Below, in pieces: positions 1-5,424 of a DNA stretch of 6,347 nucleotides (the first letter of the stretch is position 1; the number at the start of each line of letters is the position of its first letter). Both the position numbers and the translations under genes were made by a program. The notes beneath the pieces were generated by a model, which worked only from the letters and a program-made list of their open reading frames with translations, was not told the DNA's origin and searched no databases. The stretch covers positions 1 to 6,347 of the forward strand of contig JACOEF010000219.1 in assembly GCA_024998705.1 (NCBI GenBank). The letters are read 5' to 3'. Source of the DNA: Nitrospira sp. Lineage in GTDB: Bacteria; Nitrospirota; Nitrospiria; Nitrospirales; Nitrospiraceae.

Positions 1-41
1 AATGTCGCAACGAACAGCTTCAGGAACGCCTTCGAAAGTGA
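1..41 (+). CDS. possible 3' end of an upstream gene (partial)
   Basis: The frame starting at base 3 reads CRNEQLQERLRK and stops at TGA 39-41. The short tail is charged and helix-forming, as at the end of many coiled-coil or helical proteins, and it lies about 150 bases before the next credible start, a normal intergenic distance. Twelve codons are far too few to name a family, and the frame could be open by chance. Only sequence to the left of the window can settle it. Confidence 0.25.
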   Translation, partial: CRNEQLQERLRK

Positions 42-189
42 GGTGCCCTGCCGGCAGAGACAGGCTCGATGCGCGCCGGAGAGACGACAAAACCCTCCCC
101 TTCTGCCTCCAACATATCCAAGCCCCTCCGTGCAGAATCACGATCTGATGCTGTGTTATCCTGAACAGGTAATCAGACGGGGGATCACG

Positions 190-1479
190 ATGTTTCTCTC
201 CCGGAATCTGTTGCCATACGCGACGCTCTTCCTGCTTGGCTTTTCTGCCCAGGCCGTCACGGCACCCACTAGCCTCGCGTCCATCTACGACTATACCGAC
301 GACGCGGGCGTCCGGAGCTTCACGACCCAACTCGACGCTGTGCCGGAAAAGTATCGCAGCCGGATGACGGCCTTAGATCTCGACCTCCCTCCGACCATTC
401 CCGAGGTTCCGCCCCCCGCTACAGCCGATGCACCGATGCACGCTGCCGATGTGCGAACCGTCTCCGCCAGCGGCGAATATCACATGGGCAATCACGACAC
501 CCGCGCAGACGGCGTGCGCTTGGCGGTTGAAGCCGCCAAGAGAGATGCCCTCGAGCAGGTGGCGACTTATTTGGAGAGCGTGACCGAAGTACGGGACCTG
601 AATGTCACGCGAGACGACATCCGAAGTTACACAGCAGGCATCGTCAAGGTCTTGGAAGAGACCATCACGACCAGGATCGAGAACGAGAGCATCGTGATCC
701 GTGCCGATTTGACGGCCGAGATCGACCCACATGAAGTCGCGCAGGCAATTGCCGCCCTGCGGGAAAACGACAGCGCCGCCAGCGAACTCATGGCCCTCCG
801 CGCCGAAACCGACCGGCTGCAGGAACAGCTGGACGCCACCAACCGTGCGCTGGCCGCCGCCCCGTCTCCGGACGAGGTTCAGCAACTGAGCCGAGAGCGG
901 AATGAAATGTTGAACGACCTGCAGGCCACGGCCCTCGTCTCACAAGCCTGGACGAGCTGGGCTTACCCTACGCTAGGGCTCTACTCCTATCCTTGGATGG
1001 CAGGACCCGGCATCAATGGCTTGCTGCTTCAAGCACAGCGCCTCTCTCCCCGGCATCGCCACCTCGCGCGTGGGCAACAGTCCATCACGGCGCAGACCGG
1101 CACGATGCCCACGCTTCCGCCTCACGCGTCTGGCCTCGCCTCGCGCCGATCGTTGCTCGTGCCATCTTCCTCTTTCATGCACAGTCGTCAAGCGCCCCCC
1201 CTGCTCAACCAACAGGGGCTGCCTGCCAAAGTGGGCGACATCGTGACCATCCCCTCGCCGCAAGCCGTGCCGCCGGTGATCCACCGATCTTCACCACAAC
1301 CGCAGCCCTATCAGGTCCATCCCAACCATTTCTGGCGCCCCAGCCCTCCGAACATTCAGACTTCACCATCGATCCCGCAACAACGCCCGTCAGTCAGCTC
1401 ACGCCCTTCCGGCAGCTATGCCGGACATAGGGGCGGAGGCGGACACTCACACGGAAACGGCGGCGGTCGAGGCCGCTGA
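190..1479 (+). CDS. secreted DUF4124-like / LPP20-FlgT-like domain protein with coiled coil and His/Gly-rich tail
   Basis: This is a 429-residue exported protein of unknown function. The frame is open back to a GTG at 43, but ATG 190 is chosen because it starts a clear signal peptide: basic N-end (R5), hydrophobic core around residues 8-20, and an AQA cleavage site at about 20-22. GGGGG at 179-183 is a weak ribosome site 6 bases upstream. Residues 31-62 have a DUF4124-like look (Y-x-Y-x-D-x-x-G, then FT, then VPEKYR). Residues 90-190 form a conserved-looking alpha/beta domain with GEYHMG, DTR, and a helix rich in A, K, R and D. It resembles the LPP20/FlgT N-terminal type of domain seen in envelope proteins. 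Residues 190-250 are heptad-like, a probable coiled coil. From about 258 the chain is low-complexity and rich in P, S, H and Q, ending in a GGGGHSHGNGGGRGR tail that could bind metal. Codon third positions stay GC-rich through the tail, so it appears to be coding. A periplasmic or envelope location is inferred; the function is unknown. Confidence 0.85.
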   Translation: MFLSRNLLPYATLFLLGFSAQAVTAPTSLASIYDYTDDAGVRSFTTQLDAVPEKYRSRMTALDLDLPPTIPEVPPPATADAPMHAADVRTVSASGEYHMGNHDTRADGVRLAVEAAKRDALEQVATYLESVTEVRDLNVTRDDIRSYTAGIVKVLEETITTRIENESIVIRADLTAEIDPHEVAQAIAALRENDSAASELMALRAETDRLQEQLDATNRALAAAPSPDEVQQLSRERNEMLNDLQATALVSQAWTSWAYPTLGLYSYPWMAGPGINGLLLQAQRLSPRHRHLARGQQSITAQTGTMPTLPPHASGLASRRSLLVPSSSFMHSRQAPPLLNQQGLPAKVGDIVTIPSPQAVPPVIHRSSPQPQPYQVHPNHFWRPSPPNIQTSPSIPQQRPSVSSRPSGSYAGHRGGGGHSHGNGGGRGR

Positions 1480-1489
1480 TCGGAGAGTC

Positions 1490-1529
1490 AAGGCCACATT
1501 TCGCGAATGTTATCTCGCTTCTAGGCCTT
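1490..1529 (+). terminator. weak hairpin region downstream of the secreted-protein gene
   Basis: Starting 11 bases after the stop of the upstream gene, AAGGCC (1490-1495) can pair with GGCCTT (1524-1529). Inside that loop ACATT (1496-1500) pairs with AATGT (1506-1510) around TCGCG. A T-run is lacking, so a classical intrinsic terminator is not shown. It may be a 3'-end protecting structure or a chance pairing. Confidence 0.25.
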
Positions 1530-1647
1530 CAGCCATGCCCATCTGCACTTGCCTTGTACCATTCAAAAGCCCCATTCCCGATTCGTAGATCACCAACCTC
1601 GGTTGAGCCGAACAGAATTCTATGACCACTCAAGACCGCAGCGCTCC

Positions 1648-1674
1648 GTATCGACAGTGATACGCCGATGTATC
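1648..1674. promoter_or_regulatory. operator-like cluster: GTATC / GATAC / GTATC at 11-bp spacing
   Basis: GTATC (1648-1652), GATAC (1659-1663) and GTATC (1670-1674) alternate in orientation, each separated by 6 bases, so their starts lie exactly 11 bp apart, about one helical turn. The first pair extends to a perfect 6+6 inverted repeat, CGTATC and GATACG (1647-1664). Such phasing is typical of sites bound by a dimeric regulator on one DNA face. It is about 240-265 bases upstream of the start at 1914, far for a simple repressor site. Its role is inferred from the pattern alone. Confidence 0.3.
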
Positions 1675-1778
1675 TGATTCAATAAACCCAGCATTCCGCC
1701 GCCACGCACCCGGACGAGCACAGAAACTCGTTAACGCTCTATTCCAACAGCGTATTTCTTCCTCAGTCTGGTTAGGAG

Positions 1779-1808
1779 CGGTTCTTGCTGTCTCGGCACT
1801 GAGAACCG
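1779..1808. repeat. 7-bp inverted repeat in the leader of the 528-residue gene
   Basis: CGGTTCT (1779-1785) and AGAACCG (1802-1808) are perfect reverse complements around a 16-base loop. An overlapping alternative pairs CTCAGT (1762-1767) with ACTGAG (1798-1803), so the two stems would be mutually exclusive in RNA. This could be a leader structure or an operator, but short repeats like these also arise by chance in a gap of this length. Confidence 0.25.
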
Positions 1809-1903
1809 ACAGTCTGCGATGCATACCGCTCATACAACGTTTCTGCGTCGCACCTCTTTTTTCCACCACCCTCGAGCGCGCGAAGAGCGCCTCAGCATAA
1901 AAC

Positions 1904-1908
1904 GGAGG
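1904..1908 (+). promoter_or_regulatory. ribosome binding site of the 528-residue gene
   Basis: GGAGG sits 5 bases before ATG 1914. It is the strongest Shine-Dalgarno match among the starts in this window and supports this start over later in-frame methionines. Confidence 0.7.
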
Positions 1909-1913
1909 ATCCC

Positions 1914-3500
1914 ATGCCACATTCATTTTCAGATGGGCAACTACTTCAGCAGTCGATTCGACATCGGTGGGGAGTGATCGATTGGGACCTGCACTTTCCC
2001 TGGTGGCGCAAACCCGCCAAGGTCAGGATCCTGATGTACGCGGATGGCAGTGTGCGCTTCAACGGCGGATCGTTCCTCGGCCTTCAGTACGTCTACACCT
2101 TGCTGAAGACTCGCGCCTATTCCTACGTCGACTTTTCTCTCGACTTTGCACACCGCACAGGCGGCGATCCCACTGCGACCATTGCCGGCGCCAAACTGCT
2201 GACCGATCCTGCACTCGACATCATGAACAAATACGACGAGATCTGGTTCTTCGGCATTGAATCCTCTCCGAATCTGACCCCTGCTGAAGTGGCTCTGTTG
2301 ACCCAGTTCATGGCGGCTCCGATATTCGGCGGAGTCCTCGTCACGGGGGATCACGACAACCTCGGCAAAGGGATCACCGGCCAAATCCCGCGAGCCGGCG
2401 TGATGCGTCAGTATCCGGCACCGACGAGTGCCCCTCCGGTCTGGAACAGCACTGTTGAGGAGGGACCTGATCCTGGTGCTACCTACGACCATGAAGATCA
2501 ATCAGATGATCGACCACAGACCATTCGTTATCGACGATATACCGTTGCCTCCCCGTTTGTCCTCGCACGGCGCTCTCGCCCACATCCCGTACTCTGTGGG
2601 CCGGACGGGCCGATCGATGTCCTGCCGGATCATCAACACGAGGGGGAGGCCCTCGCTCCCGCACCCGCGCCGGGAGACGTAACCTGGCCAACAAAAGCAG
2701 GGCACCAGGAATCTCCGCAGGTCATCGCTTGGGGAAAAATCAAAGACCCGGGCGCCGATAAGCATGGGCAGGAAATTGGTGTCATCTCAGCCTACAACGG
2801 CCATAACGTCGACGTCGGGCGAATACTTGCCGATTCAACCTGGCATCACTGGTTCGACATCAACCTGACGGGTATTGCGACAAGTCCGTCACCCTATGCC
2901 GGATTCGATGAAACACCGGCTGGTCAAGCCGCACTGAAAAAAATCGATGCCTATTTCCTGAATTGCGGAGTCTGGTTGGCGCCCCCGGCTCGGCAGACGG
3001 AAATGAAGCATGCCGCCTGGTGGTCAATCCTGTGGTCGGACCGCATGGTGGAACTGTCTCCACATACATCGTTGGCTCGCTTCGGCGAAGAAGCGATCAA
3101 TGCGCTGGGACTCCGAGCCGCACGCTGCACGGTGAGCGAATTTATCTTGGATTGGCCGATCTTCAAAGAAAAGATCCCACGTTGGGAATGGCCGATGCTC
3201 TTCGAACGATTCCAGTTGATCGACCTTCCATTCGAAAAATACGTCGCCGGCGGGATACTCAAGCACCTGCTGCAGGAAGTTGGCCCGCTGAATCCGAAAC
3301 TCTCGTTTCCCGACAAGCCTATCCAGGATGACATCTTGCAAAAGGTCATGCGCGCGGGAGTCGAAGAAGGGATGAGTACATTGACCAAGCAACTCCGCCA
3401 GGAGGCCGCACTCGTGGCAAAGCTCACTGAGAGCGGGTTTCGCGCAGAGGCCATAGATGGGCGAGTCCGGCGACTGGTCGAGGAAGCGGTCACGGCCTGA
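1914..3500 (+). CDS. conserved-looking hypothetical protein, possible ThuA/class I amidotransferase-like core
   Basis: This 528-residue protein was not recognised with certainty. GGAGG at 1904-1908 lies 5 bases before ATG 1914, a strong ribosome site that fixes the start. There is no signal peptide or membrane segment, so it is probably cytoplasmic. Residues 36-160 look like a Rossmann-type alpha/beta layer: strand KVRILMY (36-42), strand DEIWFFGIES (108-117), a helix, then strand GGVLVTGDHDNLG (139-151). Later segments are VLCGPDGPIDVLPDHQHEGE (226-245), strand QVIAWGKI (269-276), strand IGVISAYNGHNVDVGR (288-303), and ADSTWHHWFDINL (306-318). This order of strands ending in a GHNVDVGR-type turn recalls ThuA-like/glutamine-amidotransferase-like folds, but no GATase nucleophile Cys in a G-x-C-x-G elbow is evident, so a glutaminase role is not supported. 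Clustered H240, H242, E243, H311, H312 and D315 could bind metal or form an active site. Residues 380-528 are mostly helical. It stands alone on its strand after a long gap and ends before a strong hairpin, so it is probably monocistronic. Confidence 0.8.
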   Translation: MPHSFSDGQLLQQSIRHRWGVIDWDLHFPWWRKPAKVRILMYADGSVRFNGGSFLGLQYVYTLLKTRAYSYVDFSLDFAHRTGGDPTATIAGAKLLTDPALDIMNKYDEIWFFGIESSPNLTPAEVALLTQFMAAPIFGGVLVTGDHDNLGKGITGQIPRAGVMRQYPAPTSAPPVWNSTVEEGPDPGATYDHEDQSDDRPQTIRYRRYTVASPFVLARRSRPHPVLCGPDGPIDVLPDHQHEGEALAPAPAPGDVTWPTKAGHQESPQVIAWGKIKDPGADKHGQEIGVISAYNGHNVDVGRILADSTWHHWFDINLTGIATSPSPYAGFDETPAGQAALKKIDAYFLNCGVWLAPPARQTEMKHAAWWSILWSDRMVELSPHTSLARFGEEAINALGLRAARCTVSEFILDWPIFKEKIPRWEWPMLFERFQLIDLPFEKYVAGGILKHLLQEVGPLNPKLSFPDKPIQDDILQKVMRAGVEEGMSTLTKQLRQEAALVAKLTESGFRAEAIDGRVRRLVEEAVTA

Positions 3501-3527
3501 GAGCAACAGGTCGGAATCAACACAAGC

Positions 3528-3559
3528 CCGGCGCTCGCCTCGTGACCAGCGAGCGCCGG
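3528..3559. terminator. strong hairpin between convergent genes, probable bidirectional terminator
   Basis: CCGGCGCTCGC (3528-3538) and GCGAGCGCCGG (3549-3559) form a perfect 11-bp GC-rich stem with a 10-base loop. It lies between the stop of the + strand gene (3500) and the stop of the - strand aldo/keto reductase (3594). No real T-tract follows on the + strand; on the - strand the bases after the stem are moderately T-rich. The position between convergent stops makes a shared terminator or 3'-end barrier the likely role. Confidence 0.65.
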
Positions 3560-3566
3560 CCACTGT

Positions 3567-3585
3567 GGCTGATAACCAGTCAGCC
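3567..3585. terminator. second, smaller hairpin before the aldo/keto reductase stop
   Basis: GGCTGA (3567-3572) and TCAGCC (3580-3585) pair perfectly over 6 bp with a 7-base loop. It is 8 bases from the larger stem and 8 bases from the - strand stop codon at 3594, so it would be the first structure met by transcripts of the aldo/keto reductase gene. Tandem hairpins at convergent ends are common. There is no T-run, so termination strength is uncertain. Confidence 0.35.
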
Positions 3586-3593
3586 TGGGAAGC

Positions 3594-4655
3594 TCAGGAT
3601 ATCCCGTGCTGTTCACGGCCGATGCGGCCGTCGTACCGGTCGGTGGATTTGAAGAGTTCGTACCGGCCATCTCTGGCGTACTGCGCGACTCTGGTGCGCA
3701 GGCCGGCCATCTCGGCCACGGTCATGGGCGTGAAGCGACGGGCAATGTCGAGGTTTTGTTTGAGGACGTGCGGCGAATCGATGCCGCTGACGAGCGAGGC
3801 AATCGGCAGGCTCAGCACATACCGAATCGCTTCTTCCGGCGTCACAAGCCCTTGCTTGATAGGCTCCGCATTGCCGGTCAGACTCTTCATACCGAGTGCG
3901 GCGATCCCGCGTTGATTCAGGATCGGCAACACATCCTGCTCGAAGCTCCGGTAGGTGCCGTCGAAGACATTCAACGGCAACTGGCAGGTATCGAACGGGA
4001 ACTCATGCGCCAGCATCTTGAGATGGATCTGCGGGTGCTTGTGGCCGGTGAAGCCGATGAACCGCACCTTGCCCTGCCGCTTGGCTTCGAGCAACGCTTC
4101 AGCCCCGCCGTTGGGTACGAAATGTCGATCAGGATCGTCTTCATACACCACTTCGTGAATCTGCCAGAGATCCAGGTAGTCGGTCTTCAACCGGCGCAGT
4201 GATTCATCGAGTTGCTGCAGGGCCACTCGCTTATCACGTCCGTGCGAGCAGACCTTGGTCATGAGCACGACCTGCTGGCGCCTTCCCTGCAACGCCTTGC
4301 CCATGAGCTCTTCCGATCGCCCACCGTTGTATTCCCAGGCGTTGTCGAGAAAGTTCACGCCGGCGTCGATAGCGGTGTGCAGCAGCCGGATGGCGTCGGC
4401 ATCATCCCGCATACGGCCCCAGTGGGCACCGCCGAAACAGAGCGCCGACACCTGCACGCCGGTCTTGCCCAGCGCACGGCGCGGAATGTCACCCGTCGAA
4501 CTCTCCGAAGACGGAGCGTCTGCGGCCAGGAGCTCGGCCAAGCGACCGGTCCCGCCAAACGCCATGACCGAACCCGCAACGCCGAACCGTTTCAACAGCT
4601 GGCGACGGTCGAGTGAGAGAGACCAGATCGATGTGTCTGATTTCTTGGGCGTCAT
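3594..4655 (-). CDS. aldo/keto reductase with twin-arginine (Tat) leader
   Basis: This 353-residue protein is an NAD(P)H-dependent oxidoreductase of the aldo/keto reductase (AKR) superfamily, (beta/alpha)8 barrel, substrate unknown. The barrel starts near residue 59 (RALGKTGVQVSALCFGG). The AKR catalytic tetrad is visible: D104 and Y109 in NFLDNAWEYNGG, K134 in VLMTKV, H167 in LWQIHEV. Later motifs are KVRFIGFTGHKHP (196-208) and the cofactor-side region around GMKSLTGN (255-262) and SLVSGIDSPHVLKQN (287-301). The first 47 residues are extra relative to cytoplasmic AKRs and hold DRRQLLKRFG (16-25), a small hydrophobic stretch and an ADA site (45-47): a Tat-type signal, suggesting export of the folded, cofactor-loaded enzyme or a remnant of one. 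R38 breaks the hydrophobic segment, so the signal is not perfect. A weak AGGT lies 6 bases before ATG 4655. A good sigma70-like promoter (4688-4716) sits just upstream, so it is probably transcribed separately from the HAD gene 82 bases away. Confidence 0.9.
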   Translation of the reverse strand: MTPKKSDTSIWSLSLDRRQLLKRFGVAGSVMAFGGTGRLAELLAADAPSSESSTGDIPRRALGKTGVQVSALCFGGAHWGRMRDDADAIRLLHTAIDAGVNFLDNAWEYNGGRSEELMGKALQGRRQQVVLMTKVCSHGRDKRVALQQLDESLRRLKTDYLDLWQIHEVVYEDDPDRHFVPNGGAEALLEAKRQGKVRFIGFTGHKHPQIHLKMLAHEFPFDTCQLPLNVFDGTYRSFEQDVLPILNQRGIAALGMKSLTGNAEPIKQGLVTPEEAIRYVLSLPIASLVSGIDSPHVLKQNLDIARRFTPMTVAEMAGLRTRVAQYARDGRYELFKSTDRYDGRIGREQHGIS

Positions 4656-4687
4656 CGAAGACCTGCCCGGCTGGAGGTGGAGTGTGT

Positions 4688-4716
4688 AGGCTACGATCAG
4701 CCCATGACATTGTCAA
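4688..4716 (-). promoter_or_regulatory. candidate sigma70 promoter for the aldo/keto reductase
   Basis: On the - strand a perfect TTGACA (-35; 4716-4711) is followed after exactly 17 bases by TAGCCT (-10; 4693-4688, matching TATAAT at 3 of 6 positions). Transcription would start near 4681, giving a leader of about 26 bases before ATG 4655. The -35 box lies within a palindrome, TGACA-T-TGTCA (4705-4715, + strand), so a dimeric regulator could overlap it. Confidence 0.5.
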
Positions 4717-4721
4717 TCGTA

Positions 4722-4757
4722 CCGCTGCGCGGCCGCATCACCGCCGCCCCGCAGCGG
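4722..4757 (-). terminator. GC-rich inverted repeat spanning the HAD gene stop
   Basis: CCGCTGCG (4722-4729) and CGCAGCGG (4750-4757) form a perfect 8-bp stem with a 20-base loop that contains the HAD stop codon (4738-4740). It could end or attenuate the phosphoketolase-HAD transcript before the promoter of the next gene. No T-tract follows on the - strand, and part of the repeat is coding sequence, so the evidence is moderate to weak. Confidence 0.35.
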
Positions 4758-5421
4758 GGAACAGGGTCGCATGATCGACCGTCAACAGATCAGCGATACG
4801 GTCGATCGCAAGATCGGCAGTCGGAAATGCCCGCAGCGCCTCCGGATCCCTGGCATAATGTCCCTGACGTGGAAACACGGTCGTAACCCGCGCGCCCCAA
4901 TGGGCCTTCACTGCCGTCAGGATGCGCAACTTGTCGTCGATCAGCACATAGTGATCGGCCGGATACCGCTCCTCGACATCCTTTAGTTCCAGTTCCTTAT
5001 GCACATAGATGAGGACCTGTTCTTCGACGGCGGAGAGGATGCCCGCCTGTTCGATCTTATGCGGCTGAAAGACTGCGTCGCCGTCGGTGAGAATCACGGT
5101 CCGGCCCCATTGCCTGGCGTGCCGCACAACATCCAAAGCCCGCGGAAACAGCCGATCGGAGAACGGATAGTTCACCAGAAATCGCGAGACGGCCAGGAGG
5201 TGCGAATCGTGCGGGTAGGCCAGGCGATACCGCTGGAGCGCGCCGAGATAATCCGCATACCCCAACTCCTCACGCAGCTCCTCCAGGATGCGCCAATATT
5301 CTTGTTCATGCGCCGGGCCGACCTCCTGCTCCAAATGTTGTTTGAGGTCGGCCGTGATCCGATCGTTGTCCAACAACGTATTGTCGACATCGAACAGTAC
5401 GACGACCGTGGGAGAGGTCAT
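4738..5421 (-). CDS. HAD-superfamily hydrolase (phosphatase-like), coupled to phosphoketolase
   Basis: This 227-residue protein is a probable small-molecule phosphatase of the haloacid dehalogenase superfamily, cytoplasmic, substrate unknown. Motif I is FDVDNTLLD (10-18), with nucleophile D11 and acid/base D13. Motif II is ILTDGD with T112. The motif III lysine is probably K142 (HKELEL), with K122 as the alternative. Motif IV is LIDDK with D162 and D163 for Mg2+. Residues 20-95 between motifs I and II form a helical C1-type cap, as in phosphoglycolate-phosphatase-like enzymes, and the length is normal for such enzymes. ATG 5421 starts 3 bases after the phosphoketolase TAG, and its GGGAGG ribosome site (5431-5436) lies inside the last phosphoketolase codons, so translation is probably coupled. 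The context suggests a phosphorylated sugar or organic acid near the phosphoketolase branch, or repair of a side product; this is inference. Confidence 0.9.
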   Translation of the reverse strand: MTSPTVVVLFDVDNTLLDNDRITADLKQHLEQEVGPAHEQEYWRILEELREELGYADYLGALQRYRLAYPHDSHLLAVSRFLVNYPFSDRLFPRALDVVRHARQWGRTVILTDGDAVFQPHKIEQAGILSAVEEQVLIYVHKELELKDVEERYPADHYVLIDDKLRILTAVKAHWGARVTTVFPRQGHYARDPEALRAFPTADLAIDRIADLLTVDHATLFPAAGRR

Positions 5422-5424
5422 GGC

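Larger units (their letters stand above)
1480..1913. other. 434-base intergenic region with inverted repeats, no gene seen
   Basis: No credible gene was found here: open frames on either strand are short, lack ribosome sites, and their products look like non-coding translation. The region holds the hairpins at 1490-1529, a phased GTATC/GATAC cluster at 1648-1674, an ACGCT/AGCGT pair at 1734-1753, and a CGGTTCT/AGAACCG hairpin at 1779-1808. It must contain the promoter of the gene starting at 1914 unless that gene is read through from upstream, but I could not pick a convincing -35/-10 pair. Confidence 0.6.

Noticed and set aside
48..57. Perfect 10-base palindrome CTGCCGGCAG near the left edge
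   Set aside because: It has no loop, no T-tract and no partner copy in the window; short GC palindromes are expected by chance.
43..189. N-terminal extension of the secreted protein from GTG 43
   Set aside because: The added 49 residues are Pro/Arg-rich and would bury the clear signal peptide that begins at ATG 190.
993..1430. Another open + frame within the tail of the secreted protein, suggesting a frameshift
   Set aside because: The main frame stays open to a plausible Gly/His-rich end and keeps GC-rich third positions through the tail, so a frameshift is not needed.
1630..1926. A 98-codon open frame on the - strand filling much of the intergenic gap
   Set aside because: It overlaps the start of the 528-residue gene, has no recognisable domain, and its Arg/Cys-rich product looks like non-coding translation. 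It is the only sizeable frame in the gap, so conservation in relatives would reopen the question.
1941..2501. A 186-codon open frame on the - strand
   Set aside because: It is antisense to the N-terminal half of the 528-residue protein; no ribosome site or family motif was seen.
2951..3670. A 239-codon open frame on the - strand
   Set aside because: It is antisense to the well-supported + strand gene 1914-3500, runs through the terminator hairpins into the reductase end, and its Ser/Arg-rich product lacks motifs.
3606..4202. A 198-codon open frame on the + strand
   Set aside because: It is antisense to the aldo/keto reductase, whose catalytic tetrad is complete; it is a composition-driven shadow.
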